This document shows, piece by piece, positions 8,384-17,132 of a stretch of 61,885 nt of DNA. Each line of letters starts with the position of its first letter. Position 1 is the first letter of the stretch. Below the pieces are notes generated by a model, which was not told the DNA's origin, ran no database searches, and saw nothing but the letters and a program-made list of their open reading frames with translations. Source of the DNA: Candidatus Aveggerthella stercoripullorum (lineage in GTDB: Bacteria; Actinomycetota; Coriobacteriia; Coriobacteriales; Eggerthellaceae). The translations under genes were made by a program, and so were the position numbers. The DNA is taken from positions 1 to 61,885 of the forward strand of contig DVGB01000039.1 in NCBI GenBank assembly GCA_018712955.1. The letters run 5' to 3'.

Positions 8384-9619
8384 CTACTTCGCCTCTTCGA
8401 CAGGAGCGAGCGCGCCGTCCGCTTCGAATTCGACGTTCTTCAAGGACTCCTCTTCGATGTTGTGCTTGCGCACGTAGCCGGAAAGGAAGAGCGTAAGCGC
8501 GCCGTCGCCGGTAATGTTGCAGGCGGTTCCGAAGCTGTCCTGGAGGGCGAAGATGGTGAGCATGAGCGCGGTGCCGGTCGCATCGAAGCCCAGCACGCCC
8601 GTGATCAAGCCAAGGGATGCCATGACCGTGCCGCCCGGAACGCCCGGGGCGCCGATAGCGAAGACGCCGAGCAGCAGGCAGAACAGGATCATGGTGCCAA
8701 TGTTGGGAATGAACCCGTAAAGGATCTGACTTACGGTCATGCAGAAGAAGACTTCCGTGAGCACCGATCCGCACAGATGGATGTTTGCGAACAGAGGGAT
8801 GCCGAAGTCGACCATGTCACGGCGCAGGGGCGGGATGGCCTTGCCCGCGCAGTCCAGGGCGACCGCCAACGTCGCAGCCGAGCTCATGGTGCCGATGGCC
8901 GTCAAATAGGCAGGGCCGTAGTGCCGGATGACCTGGAAGGGGCTTTTACCGCTGTAGGCGCCGGCAATGCCGTAGAGCATGGCAAGCCAGAGGTAGTGCC
9001 CGACGATGACGATGAGCACGATGACGATGAAGACAGGGAGCTGCTGCGTGATGACGCCTTTGTAGGACAGTTCGCAGAACGTGGTCGCGATGAAGACGGG
9101 AAGGATCGGGATGACGATCTTCTTGACGATGGCAAGCACGATCTGCCGAAGCTCGTCGAGCAAGCGCGCCATAAGGGTCGCTTTCGTCCAGACGGCAGCG
9201 AGGCCGAGCAGGATGGAGAGCACCAGCGCGCTCATCACCGACATGATCTGAGGAATGTCGAGCTGGAAGATGACCTCGGGCACTTCGCGCAGGCCTTCAG
9301 GGTCGGAGACGATGGAAAGATGGGGGATGATGCCGTAGCCTGCGCCCATCGAGAAGAACGCAGCGCCGATGGAGGAGATGTAGGCAAGCAGCACGGCGAC
9401 GGTCAGGATGCGGGAGACGTTCTGGCCTAAACTGGTGATGGACGGCGCAATGAACCCGATGATGATGAGCGGAACGCAGAAGTTGATGAGCTGGCCGAGA
9501 ATATATTTCAGGACCACGACGACGTTCATGACCTCGACGTTGGCGACCAGGCCGACGACGATGCCGACGATGACCGCCACGAGCAGAATGAACGGAAGGC
9601 TGGTGAAGATTTTTTTCAT
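8384..9619 (-). CDS. DAACS-family (dicarboxylate/amino acid:cation) symporter
   Basis: A 411-residue polytopic membrane protein of the sodium:dicarboxylate/glutamate symporter family (PF00375). It has eight or so hydrophobic segments, the serine-rich re-entrant region (AIGTMSSAATLAVALDC) and the second re-entrant/substrate region (GAPGVPGGTVMASLGL ... FGTACNITGDG). The ND motif region reads NITGD, as expected for the cation site. Start ATG at 9619 is preceded by AAGGGGA; an upstream in-frame extension to 9898 has no family similarity. The exact substrate (glutamate, succinate, serine or threonine) cannot be told. Confidence 0.9.
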   Translation of the reverse strand: MKKIFTSLPFILLVAVIVGIVVGLVANVEVMNVVVVLKYILGQLINFCVPLIIIGFIAPSITSLGQNVSRILTVAVLLAYISSIGAAFFSMGAGYGIIPHLSIVSDPEGLREVPEVIFQLDIPQIMSVMSALVLSILLGLAAVWTKATLMARLLDELRQIVLAIVKKIVIPILPVFIATTFCELSYKGVITQQLPVFIVIVLIVIVGHYLWLAMLYGIAGAYSGKSPFQVIRHYGPAYLTAIGTMSSAATLAVALDCAGKAIPPLRRDMVDFGIPLFANIHLCGSVLTEVFFCMTVSQILYGFIPNIGTMILFCLLLGVFAIGAPGVPGGTVMASLGLITGVLGFDATGTALMLTIFALQDSFGTACNITGDGALTLFLSGYVRKHNIEEESLKNVEFEADGALAPVEEAK

Positions 9620-9948
9620 TGATTCCCCTTGCGTACAGTGCGGAGCCTGGTCGCGGAAAGGATTGCCCTTGTGCGCACAGGCGCAGGCAGTCTCGACGAC
9701 AAGGCATAATGTGCAACAGTCCACTCTATAAGAAGGCGTGCGTTCTGAAAAGCCGCAACGTTTCTTCGCACGGGAATCAGGCCTGTCGCGCAGTCGAGGT
9801 TTGACCTGCACGAAGACCTTTTGCGGGCGCAGTGGCCGCGAAGGTGTTTTGATGGGTGATTGATGAAGCTGTGAATCCATCGAGCATAAGTGCTTCATTT
9901 GGTAAGATACGAACGTTGCAGTACATCACGACTTGAACGGAGCATTCT
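9620..9948. other. Intergenic region, divergent promoters expected
   Basis: A 329-base spacer between the divergent symporter and ftsE genes. It should hold promoters in both directions. The only signals I can point to are a TAAGAT box at 9903-9908 on the plus strand and an imperfect inverted repeat ATGAAGC...GCTTCAT just upstream of it. Nothing else is recognisable. Confidence 0.4.
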
Positions 9949-10806
9949 GTGACGAATCCCAACAACCAAGGGATGCCTGTTCGTCGAGGCAGCCATGTCG
10001 CGCCTCAGCGTTTGACGCCGCAGCAGGCGGCGGCACGCCAGGCGACGGCCCAGCTTTCGCAAGCGCTGCCGACGCTCGACATCGACGACATCCCCCAGAC
10101 CTCGGGTACGCCGGTCATCACGTTCGACCATGTGACGAAGGTGTATCCCGCCCAGCCCAACAAGCCTGCGCTCAACGACATCTCCCTGCAGATCTATGCG
10201 GGTGAGTTTGTGTTCCTGGTAGGCCACTCCGGCTCCGGCAAATCCACCTTCATCCGCATGCTTATTCGCGAGATCAAGCCGACGAAGGGCAAAATCTACG
10301 TGGCGGACGAGGATCTTTCCACCATGCGCAACTGGCGCGTTCCGTACCTGCGCCGTAACATCGGCTGTGTGTTCCAGGACTTCAAGCTGCTTCCGAACAA
10401 GACGGTGTTCGAAAATGTCGCGTTCGCGCTCGAAGTTATCGGAAAGAGCCGCCATGTCATCAAGACGCAGGTCCCGGAAGTCCTGCGCTTGGTCGGCCTG
10501 CAGGACAAGCTCAACAAGCGCCCCGACCAGCTTTCGGGCGGCGAGCAGCAGCGCGTGTCCATTGCGCGCGCTATCGTGAACCGTCCGCCCCTGCTGATCT
10601 GCGACGAGCCGACGGGCAACCTTGACCCGCAGACCTCGCGCGGCATCATGGACCTGCTCGAGCGCATCAACCGCACGGGCACGACCGTGCTCGTTGCCAC
10701 GCACGACCGTGAGATGGTCGACAACATGCGTCGTCGCGTTATCGCGCTTGACCGCGGCCATCTGACCCGCGATCAGGACAGGGGGGTGTACGGTTTCGAT
10801 GTCTAG
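9949..10806 (+). CDS. ftsE: Cell-division ATP-binding protein FtsE
   Basis: The ATPase half of the FtsEX ABC complex, which links division to peptidoglycan hydrolase activation. Walker A GHSGSGKS (residues 92-99), the Q-loop [10 protein letters not shown], signature [14 protein letters not shown] and Walker [13 protein letters not shown] are intact. The first ~55 residues are a Gln/Ala/Pro-rich extension absent from the usual ~220-residue FtsE. GTG 9949 with GGAG at 6 bases supports the long form. The stop overlaps the ftsX start by 8 bases, implying coupling. Confidence 0.95.
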   Translation: MTNPNNQGMPVRRGSHVAPQRLTPQQAAARQATAQLSQALPTLDIDDIPQTSGTPVITFDHVTKVYPAQPNKPALNDISLQIYAGEFVFLVGHSGSGKSTFIRMLIREIKPTKGKIYVADEDLSTMRNWRVPYLRRNIGCVFQDFKLLPNKTVFENVAFALEVIGKSRHVIKTQVPEVLRLVGLQDKLNKRPDQLSGGEQQRVSIARAIVNRPPLLICDEPTGNLDPQTSRGIMDLLERINRTGTTVLVATHDREMVDNMRRRVIALDRGHLTRDQDRGVYGFDV

Positions 10807-11704
10807 TCTGTTCTATTTCTTCAAGGAGTCGCTCACCGGCTTCACCCGCAACCTGTCCACGACGCTCGGTTCTATCATCACGATTTTCCTGTCGCTGCTC
10901 ATCATCGGCGTGTTCCTGGTCGGCGGCTCTATCGTGAACAACATCGTGTCGTCCATCGAGGACGAGGTTTCCATCACAGCCTACGTGGCGGACGACGCGA
11001 ACGATGCGACCGTCAAAGAGGTGTCCGACTTCATTCGCGGGCTGGATTCCGTGGCGTCCGTTTCGTTCACCACGAAGGAGCAGGCGCTCGAGAACTTCCA
11101 GTCCACGTCCAGCTCTGACATCATCGATTCGCTGGACGGCGCGAACCCGCTGCCGGCGTCCATTGACGTGGAGCTTTCCGACCCGCAGCAGGTCGAGACG
11201 GTCGCCCAGGCCATCAAGGACAACGCCGACTACCAGTCCATCGCCGACGAAGGCGACGTGGAGGCGTCCGTCCGCTATGGCCAGCAGAGCATCGACCGCC
11301 TGTTCTCTATGACGAACTACATTCGCTACGTCGGCATCGCGCTCGTGGCACTGCTGATCTTCATCGCGTTCGTGTTCATCAACAACACGATTCGCCTGGC
11401 TATTCTTGCCCGCCGCAAGGAGATTGCCATCATGCGCTTGGTAGGCGCCTCGAACGGCTTCATCCGCGGGCCCTTCTTGATGGAAGGCGCGCTGCATGCC
11501 CTTATTGGCGCGGCGCTTGCTATCGGGTGCGTGGAGCTGCTGCGCCGCCTTGCGCTGCCTGAAGTGGCAAACGCCCTGGTGTGGCTGCCGGTGAACGTGG
11601 AGACGCGCACGGTGCTCATCATCTACCTGGGCCTGCTGGTCGCAGGTTTGGTCATCGGCCTGCTGGGCTCCGCGCTCGCTATGCGCCGATACCTGAAAGT
11701 GTAG
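10799..11704 (+). CDS. ftsX: Cell-division permease FtsX
   Basis: Membrane partner of FtsE (301 residues). A short cytoplasmic N terminus ([20 protein letters not shown]) precedes TM1 (about 22-45). An extracytoplasmic domain of ~120 residues follows, then three membrane segments with the FtsX-type loop [30 protein letters not shown]. It has the typical FtsX four-TM layout. The extracytoplasmic domain is the part expected to contact a hydrolase or its regulator. The S41 homologue starts 19 bases downstream. Confidence 0.95.
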   Translation: MSSLFYFFKESLTGFTRNLSTTLGSIITIFLSLLIIGVFLVGGSIVNNIVSSIEDEVSITAYVADDANDATVKEVSDFIRGLDSVASVSFTTKEQALENFQSTSSSDIIDSLDGANPLPASIDVELSDPQQVETVAQAIKDNADYQSIADEGDVEASVRYGQQSIDRLFSMTNYIRYVGIALVALLIFIAFVFINNTIRLAILARRKEIAIMRLVGASNGFIRGPFLMEGALHALIGAALAIGCVELLRRLALPEVANALVWLPVNVETRTVLIIYLGLLVAGLVIGLLGSALAMRRYLKV

Positions 11705-11722
11705 GCGAGAGGGCGCTCGTTC

Positions 11723-12985
11723 ATGGCTCGCCACGGCTTGAAAACAGTCGACGCGTTTCGGACGCGAAACAGGAGGACCATCGCAGTGGCGGTGGTCTTC
11801 CTCTGCGTGTGCGCCTCTTTTGTTGTCGGGTTCCTTGTGCGCGGCAACGAGGCGCTGCTCGAGCGTCTCGGGTTCGATTCGCTGGTCGTCTCCGCTGAAA
11901 ACAATCCAGGCCAGACGGTTACCGGCAACACGTACGATTCCATTTCCGCTCGCGTGGCCGAAGTGGAGGGCGTGGTCGATTCCGACAGCCTGGATACCTA
12001 CGACCTTGACGATGCGACCAAACGCGTGCTCGATTCCTTCGTCGCCTCGACTGCCGACCCCTATCTGACGTACTACGACCAAGACCGCTATGCCGCCTAT
12101 CTGCAGGAGACCGCGCGCAGCTATACGGGCATCGGCGTGCTCTTCGGCGAATACCGGGGACAATGCTACGCGGTCGAGGTCTTTCCCGGCTCCGCTGCGG
12201 AAGCGGCAGGCGTTCAGGTAGGGGACTTCGTCGCTGCTATCGACGGCGACCGCGAAGGATGGTCGCTGACGGAAACGGTGAACGCGCTGGCGCGCGAGGA
12301 AGGCTCGCAAGTCGTGGTCACCTGGCGTCGTCCGGGAAGCTTGGAGGGAGAAGGCGGACCCGAGGTCACGACTACCCTCATCTGCTCTGAATACCGCGAA
12401 CAGAACGTCGAGAGCCGCCTGGTGGGCGAAGTCGGCTACGTGAAGCTCACGCAGCTGACGCAAAGCAGCGATGCGCTGGTGCGCAGCGCGATTGTGGACT
12501 TGACCGCGCAGGGGGCGCGCTCGCTCGTGCTCGACCTGAGGGACAATCCGGGAGGTTATTTGACGAGTGCGGTCAACGTGGCGTCCCTTTTCGTGCAAAG
12601 CGGCGTGATCGTCCAGATCAACACCGTCGACGGCACCACGAACAAGACCGCGAGCGGCGATGTTGCCACCGATTTGCCGGTGGTCGCGCTGGTCAACCAG
12701 AATACCGCTGGTGCCGCAGAGGTGCTGACGGCAGCATTGCAGGACAACCAGCGTGCCACGGTGGCGGGCCAGACTACGCTCGGGAAGGGCAGCGTGCAGG
12801 TGGTGCGCGAGCTTTCGTTCGGCGGTGCGCTGCGCTATACGGCGGCAACGTATTTGACCCCGCTCGGCCATGACATCCAAAACGTCGGCATCGTTCCGAC
12901 GGTCTCCATTCCTGCAGGCGACACTTCGTCGGACGAACAGTTGACCGTGGCCATTGAGACCGCGCAGTCTTTGGTGGCAGGGTAG
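11723..12985 (+). CDS. S41 (CtpA/Prc-like) peptidase homologue lacking the catalytic serine
   Basis: A 420-residue secreted or membrane-tethered protein: an N-terminal signal anchor (about 18-37), a PDZ domain (about 125-215) and an S41 domain with SLVLDLRDNPGGYL. The catalytic Lys is present in TLGKGSVQ (residue 355). The serine that normally sits 25 residues earlier (SASASE-type motif) is Gly330 in NTAGAAEV (codon GGT at 12710-12712), so hydrolysis by the standard Ser-Lys dyad looks impossible. The gene lies in an ftsE-ftsX-S41-rnr cluster; a scaffold role is inferred. A nearby serine taking over cannot be excluded. Confidence 0.88.
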   Translation: MARHGLKTVDAFRTRNRRTIAVAVVFLCVCASFVVGFLVRGNEALLERLGFDSLVVSAENNPGQTVTGNTYDSISARVAEVEGVVDSDSLDTYDLDDATKRVLDSFVASTADPYLTYYDQDRYAAYLQETARSYTGIGVLFGEYRGQCYAVEVFPGSAAEAAGVQVGDFVAAIDGDREGWSLTETVNALAREEGSQVVVTWRRPGSLEGEGGPEVTTTLICSEYREQNVESRLVGEVGYVKLTQLTQSSDALVRSAIVDLTAQGARSLVLDLRDNPGGYLTSAVNVASLFVQSGVIVQINTVDGTTNKTASGDVATDLPVVALVNQNTAGAAEVLTAALQDNQRATVAGQTTLGKGSVQVVRELSFGGALRYTAATYLTPLGHDIQNVGIVPTVSIPAGDTSSDEQLTVAIETAQSLVAG

Positions 12986-12987
12986 CC

Positions 12988-15093
12988 GTGGGTCGCTCGA
13001 ACGGCCGTAAGCGGCCCAAGACAAGACGCACGCCGCGCAGCAATCCGCGCGGTGTTCTTTCGGTGTCGGCGCGCGGCTTCGGGTTCGTGCAGACGGCCGA
13101 AGGGGAATATTTCGTGCCCGCCTCGAAGATGGGCACGGCGTTCGACGGCGACTTTGTGGAAATCGCCCCGTCAAAGGTGAATCGCGCCCATCGGCAGGAA
13201 AGCAAGGAACACCACGAGACGGGCGGGCGCCCGACGGCGCGCGTCGTCAACGTTATCATGCGCAATCACGAGACGATTGTGGGACGCTACGAGGTGGCGG
13301 AGCCCTTTGGCGTCGTCGTGCCCGAAGACCCGCGCATTCCGTACGACATCTTCACCCGCCGCAGCGACGCACCTCATGTGAACGACGGCGACATGGTCCG
13401 CGTGCGCATGGTCGAGTACCCGACGCGTCACACGGCGGCAACCGGCGTGGTCGAAGAGGTCTTAGGGCGCGAAGAGGACGTGCGCCTGGATGCGGAAGTG
13501 GTGATTGCGCGCCACAAGCTGGAAACGGAGTTTTCGTCCGCTGCGCTGGAAGAGGCGGCGCATGCCGAGGTCGACGTCGAGGGCGCGCTTGCGCAAGGCT
13601 ATCGCGACCTGCGCGGACTGACCGTGTTCACCATCGACCCGGACGACGCGAAGGACTTCGACGACGCGGTCTCGCTCGAGCGCGTCGATGCGCCACACGG
13701 CGGCGCTCCCGGGACAACGGGAGAGACCCGCCCGCTTCCGGCAGGCGCCGTTTGGCGCTTAGGCGTTCATATTGCTGACGTTTCGTACTACGTGCCGTGG
13801 AATTCGTCGATCGACCTGGACGCCCGCAGGCGTGCGACGAGCGTTTATCTTGCGGACCGCGTGGTCCCCATGCTTCCGGAGGCGCTTTCCAACGAGGTCT
13901 GCTCGCTCAAACCGCACGAGCCGCGCCGCGCGTTCACGGTCGACTTATGGCTGGACGACCGCGCGCGCCTGCTCGATGCTGATTTTTACCCGTCGATTAT
14001 CGAGTCCCGCGCGCGCTTGACGTACGGTGAAGCGCAGGAGGCCATCGACGCCGACCGAAAGGGCAAAGAGCTGACGTCTGCAAACGGCGATCTGACCGAC
14101 GGCATTGCGGCGCGCATCGTCGCGCTTGCCGCGATAGCGCGCAAGCGTTCTGCGGCACGGACCGCGCGCGGGGGCATAGACTTCGAGACGACCGAAGCGA
14201 AAGTGCGCCTTGCGCAGGACGGGACGCCCCTGTCCATCGAACTTCGTCGGAAGACCGACGCGACGTCGCTCATCGAAGAAGCGATGATCCTCGCGAACGA
14301 GGCGGTCGCTTCCTTCATGGACGATTCGAGGTTTCCTTGCCTGTACCGTGTCCACGAAACCCCGTCCGCTGACACGCTTGCCGAGCTGGTGCCGTTGCTC
14401 CAGGAGTTTTCGTCCTGCCGCGATCTGGACGTATCGCGGTTTGTCGCCGGCAGCCCGCAGGAGATTCAGCGCGTGCTTGCGAACACGGCAGGGCGGCCGG
14501 AAGAAGAGCTGGTATCCTCGCTGCTTCTTCGCTCTATGAAGCGTGCGCTCTACCGTCCTTACTGCGAGTCGCATTTCGGTCTGGCATCGGTGGCGTACAC
14601 GCATTTCACAAGCCCCATCAGGCGGTATCCCGATCTGGTGGTCCATCGCATGCTGAAGGCGCGGCTGACGAAGCGCGGCGGGGATTTCGACCAGCAGAAA
14701 AGCGCGCTGTCCTGGATTGCGGAGCACGCTTCCACCATGGAGCGAACCGCGGAGGCGGCGGCGCGGGAATCGCAGGAAATGAAAATGTGCGAACTGCTGT
14801 CAAGCGAAGTCGGCAGTTCGTTCGATGGCGTCATCTCGGGCGTGGCGACCTACGGCGCATTCGTGCGGCTTCCCTGCACGGTCGAAGGGCTTGTGCCGGT
14901 ACGTTCTCTCGGGGACGAATACTTCGCGCTCGACCCGGTGCGGCGCAGCCTGACCGGCACGGACAGCGGCCGTGTGTTCCGCCTTGGGCAGAAGGTGCGC
15001 GTTGTGCTGGTCGCAGTCGACGCGCGCAGAAGGCGCCTTGATTTCCGGCTCGACCGGAGCGAAGAGCGCTCGGAAAGGCGCAAGCGCCGATAG
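12988..15093 (+). CDS. rnr: Ribonuclease R (RNB-family 3'-5' exoribonuclease)
   Basis: Processive 3'-5' exoribonuclease that degrades structured RNA and works with tmRNA on non-stop messages in other bacteria. The 701-residue product has an Arg-rich N terminus, a cold-shock-like domain (GVLSVSARGFGFVQTAEGEYFVP), the RNB catalytic segment FTIDPDDAKDFDDAVSLE (from about residue 213, with the metal-binding aspartates), YTHFTSPIRRYPDLVVHR, and a C-terminal S1 domain (about 605-690) ending in a basic tail. GTG 12988 starts 2 bases after the S41 stop. smpB, which often follows rnr, is not here. Confidence 0.93.
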   Translation: MGRSNGRKRPKTRRTPRSNPRGVLSVSARGFGFVQTAEGEYFVPASKMGTAFDGDFVEIAPSKVNRAHRQESKEHHETGGRPTARVVNVIMRNHETIVGRYEVAEPFGVVVPEDPRIPYDIFTRRSDAPHVNDGDMVRVRMVEYPTRHTAATGVVEEVLGREEDVRLDAEVVIARHKLETEFSSAALEEAAHAEVDVEGALAQGYRDLRGLTVFTIDPDDAKDFDDAVSLERVDAPHGGAPGTTGETRPLPAGAVWRLGVHIADVSYYVPWNSSIDLDARRRATSVYLADRVVPMLPEALSNEVCSLKPHEPRRAFTVDLWLDDRARLLDADFYPSIIESRARLTYGEAQEAIDADRKGKELTSANGDLTDGIAARIVALAAIARKRSAARTARGGIDFETTEAKVRLAQDGTPLSIELRRKTDATSLIEEAMILANEAVASFMDDSRFPCLYRVHETPSADTLAELVPLLQEFSSCRDLDVSRFVAGSPQEIQRVLANTAGRPEEELVSSLLLRSMKRALYRPYCESHFGLASVAYTHFTSPIRRYPDLVVHRMLKARLTKRGGDFDQQKSALSWIAEHASTMERTAEAAARESQEMKMCELLSSEVGSSFDGVISGVATYGAFVRLPCTVEGLVPVRSLGDEYFALDPVRRSLTGTDSGRVFRLGQKVRVVLVAVDARRRRLDFRLDRSEERSERRKRR

Positions 15094-15177
15094 CTCGGAC
15101 ACCGCAAGGGCAGGGGTGCGAACCTTGTCCAAACTGGCGCCGAAAGAGATGCGACGAGCAGAAAGGAGGGAGATACC

Positions 15178-15675
15178 ATGCAGGAAGAACGGGAGGACGA
15201 TTTTCGCACGGACGCAGCGCGCAAGCGAAGGAAAGACCTGGACGAGCTTTTGACCAGCACGTTCACGACCATTTTGCGCGTTGAGGAGCGCGCGTTGCAA
15301 AACAAGCTGACGCGCGGTCTGACCATTTCTGAAATGCACACGATCGCTGCTGTGGGGCTTTACGAGTCCAATCCGATGAACGTCGTGGCGGCGCGCTTGG
15401 ACGTCACGCTCGCGACGCTTACGACCGCTGTTGCGAAACTGGAGCGGAAAGGATTCGTCCAACGCTCGCGCAGCAAGGAGGACAGGCGAAAAGTGCTCGT
15501 CTCCCTCACGAAGGCGGGGAGGGGCGCTTTCCGCGCGCACCGGCTTTTCCACCGAGACATGGTCGAGTCCGCTTTGCAGGGTTTGACCGAAGAGGAAGAG
15601 CGCGTGTTCGCCGACGCGCTGGGAAAGGTCAAGCGTTTCTTCGAGGAGGAGGCGCGAAAGCAGGCGGGCGCATAG
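15178..15675 (+). CDS. MarR-family regulator, FabT-like
   Basis: A winged-helix transcription factor (165 residues) with the MarR layout: dimerising helices at both ends and a central DNA-binding part (MNVVAARLDVTLATLTTAVAKLERKGFVQRSRSKEDRRKVLVSLT). It resembles FabT, the repressor of fatty-acid synthesis operons in Firmicutes, and sits directly before acpP-fabK. A strong AAAGGAGGGA precedes ATG 15178. A palindrome of FabT type lies at the downstream promoter (15751-15767), so it likely controls the fab operon in response to acyl-ACP or acyl-CoA; the ligand is inferred. Confidence 0.85.
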   Translation: MQEEREDDFRTDAARKRRKDLDELLTSTFTTILRVEERALQNKLTRGLTISEMHTIAAVGLYESNPMNVVAARLDVTLATLTTAVAKLERKGFVQRSRSKEDRRKVLVSLTKAGRGAFRAHRLFHRDMVESALQGLTEEEERVFADALGKVKRFFEEEARKQAGA

Positions 15676-15720
15676 AAAGCAGGTCCTTCGTGCGCAATCC
15701 GTGGAAACGGACGAGACGCC

Positions 15721-15750
15721 TTGACGGGTCCAAGGGGCCGTCATGATAAT
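15721..15750 (+). promoter_or_regulatory. Promoter of the fatty-acid synthesis operon
   Basis: TTGACG (15721-15726), an 18-base spacer and GATAAT (15745-15750) make the best promoter match in the window. It lies between the MarR gene and acpP, so the fab genes have their own promoter. Confidence 0.75.
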
Positions 15751-15767
15751 AGTTAGACAATCAAAGT
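15751..15767. promoter_or_regulatory. FabT-like operator palindrome
   Basis: AGTTAGACAATCAAAGT is an imperfect palindrome resembling the FabT site pattern (TTTGA..ATCAAA). It begins directly after the -10 box and covers the expected transcription start, a position suited to repression. Assignment to the adjacent MarR protein is inferred. Confidence 0.6.
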
Positions 15768-15822
15768 AATAAGGCGGCAGGGCGGTAATCTGCCGCAGAC
15801 GAAGACGAACAGGAGAAAACCC

Positions 15823-16041
15823 ATGGCAACCATCGATACCATCAAGGAAGTTCTGCAGGAGAACCTGGACATCGACCCGGAGACGGTCGCGGAGGATTCC
15901 ACGCTGGAATCTCTGGGCATTGATTCCCTGGACATGGTCGAGCTTATCTGCGAGCTCGAAGAGCGCTGCGACATCGAGTTCGGCGAGCCGGAAGGCATCG
16001 ACACCATCGGCGCGATGGTCGCCTACATCGACAGCCTGTAA
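15823..16041 (+). CDS. acpP: Acyl carrier protein
   Basis: A 72-residue acidic carrier of growing acyl chains. The 4'-phosphopantetheine attachment serine is in GIDSLDMVEL (residue 36). Length and charge are typical. The start is fixed by AGGAGAAAACCC before ATG. It is the first gene of the fab operon. Confidence 0.96.
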   Translation: MATIDTIKEVLQENLDIDPETVAEDSTLESLGIDSLDMVELICELEERCDIEFGEPEGIDTIGAMVAYIDSL

Positions 16042-16138
16042 CAACGAGCGAGGCAAGTGCGCCTCCCTTGCTTTGAGGATGCAGGACTGCCTGCGGTACG
16101 CCCCGGTCACGGGGTGAGAACGGTGAAAGGAGAACAAC

Positions 16139-17119
16139 GTGTCCGCGACTTTGAACACGCGCGTCACTGAACTGCTCGGTATCGAAGTGCCGATCATCCA
16201 AGGCGCCATGGCGCGCATTGCCGACGCCAGCCTCGCTTCCGCGGTGAGCGAAGCGGGAGGCCTGGGCATCATTGCGTGCGGAGGCGCTCCGCTGGATTGG
16301 GTCGAGCAGCAAATCGCCGAAGCGCGCTCGCGCACGAGCAAGCCTATCGGCGCGAACGTCATGCTGATGGACCCGCTTGCAGGCGATTTGGCAAAGCTGC
16401 TGGTCGACCTGAAAGTCGACGTCATCACGACGGGCGCTGGCAGCCCGGCGAACTACATGGAAATGTGGAAGGAAGCCGGCATCAAGGTTATCCCGGTCGT
16501 GGCGTCCACGGCGCTTGCGGTGCGCATGGAGCGCCTCGGCGCCGACGCGGTCGTTGCGGAGGGCACGGAATCCGGCGGGCACATTGGCGAGCTGACCACT
16601 ATGGCGCTCGTGCCGTCTGTGGTCGACGCGGTGAAGATTCCCGTCATCGCCGCGGGCGGTGTCGCGGACGGGCGTGGTCTTGCGGCGGTTTTTGCCCTGG
16701 GCGCCGAAGGCGTGCAGATGGGCACCAGGTTTTTGACGGTGGAGGAGTGCACGGTCGCCGATGCGTACAAAGAGCGCGTGCTGGCGGCGAAGGACGCTGA
16801 CACTATCGTGACCGGCCGCGGCAGCGGCCATCCGGCGCGCTGCCTGAAGAACAAGTTCTCGCGCACGGTTCGCAAGCTGGAAGGCGACATGGCAAAGAAC
16901 GGCGATGCGCTGGAAGAGATGTACCTGGGCTCCCTTCGCCGTGCGGTAGAGGGCGACGTGGAGAACGGTTCCCTCATGTCCGGCCAGATCGCAGCCCTTG
17001 TCCGCGAGCGCAAAACGGCGGCGGAAGTCATCGACGAGCTGGTACGCGAGGCAAGCGCGCTCGGTGCGCGCGACCTGGCGGCCATGGCAGCGGCCAACGC
17101 TCGTCGTGAGCGCGCGTAA
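16139..17119 (+). CDS. fabK: Enoyl-ACP reductase II (FabK)
   Basis: FMN-dependent TIM-barrel enzyme that reduces enoyl-ACP in the last step of each elongation cycle, replacing FabI and giving triclosan insensitivity in organisms that rely on it. Features: PIIQGAMARIADASLASAVSEAGGLGIIACGG at the N terminus, TTGAGSPANYM, EGTESGGHIGE (catalytic-loop His) and AAGGVADGRGLAAVFALGAEGVQMGTRFL for FMN phosphate binding. 326 residues, GTG start at 16139 after AAAGGAGAAC. No fabI is seen in the window. Confidence 0.94.
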   Translation: MSATLNTRVTELLGIEVPIIQGAMARIADASLASAVSEAGGLGIIACGGAPLDWVEQQIAEARSRTSKPIGANVMLMDPLAGDLAKLLVDLKVDVITTGAGSPANYMEMWKEAGIKVIPVVASTALAVRMERLGADAVVAEGTESGGHIGELTTMALVPSVVDAVKIPVIAAGGVADGRGLAAVFALGAEGVQMGTRFLTVEECTVADAYKERVLAAKDADTIVTGRGSGHPARCLKNKFSRTVRKLEGDMAKNGDALEEMYLGSLRRAVEGDVENGSLMSGQIAALVRERKTAAEVIDELVREASALGARDLAAMAAANARRERA

Positions 17120-17132
17120 GGAGGGGCGGACT

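Noticed and set aside
8252-9430. A 392-codon plus-strand frame opposite the symporter
   Set aside because: It is the reverse shadow of a clear membrane transporter; Asp/Gly/Glu/His-rich with no motifs.
10739-13174. An 811-codon open frame antisense to ftsX, the S41 gene and the start of rnr
   Set aside because: Arg/His-rich composition with no family motifs; it is a G+C-driven shadow of strongly supported plus-strand genes.
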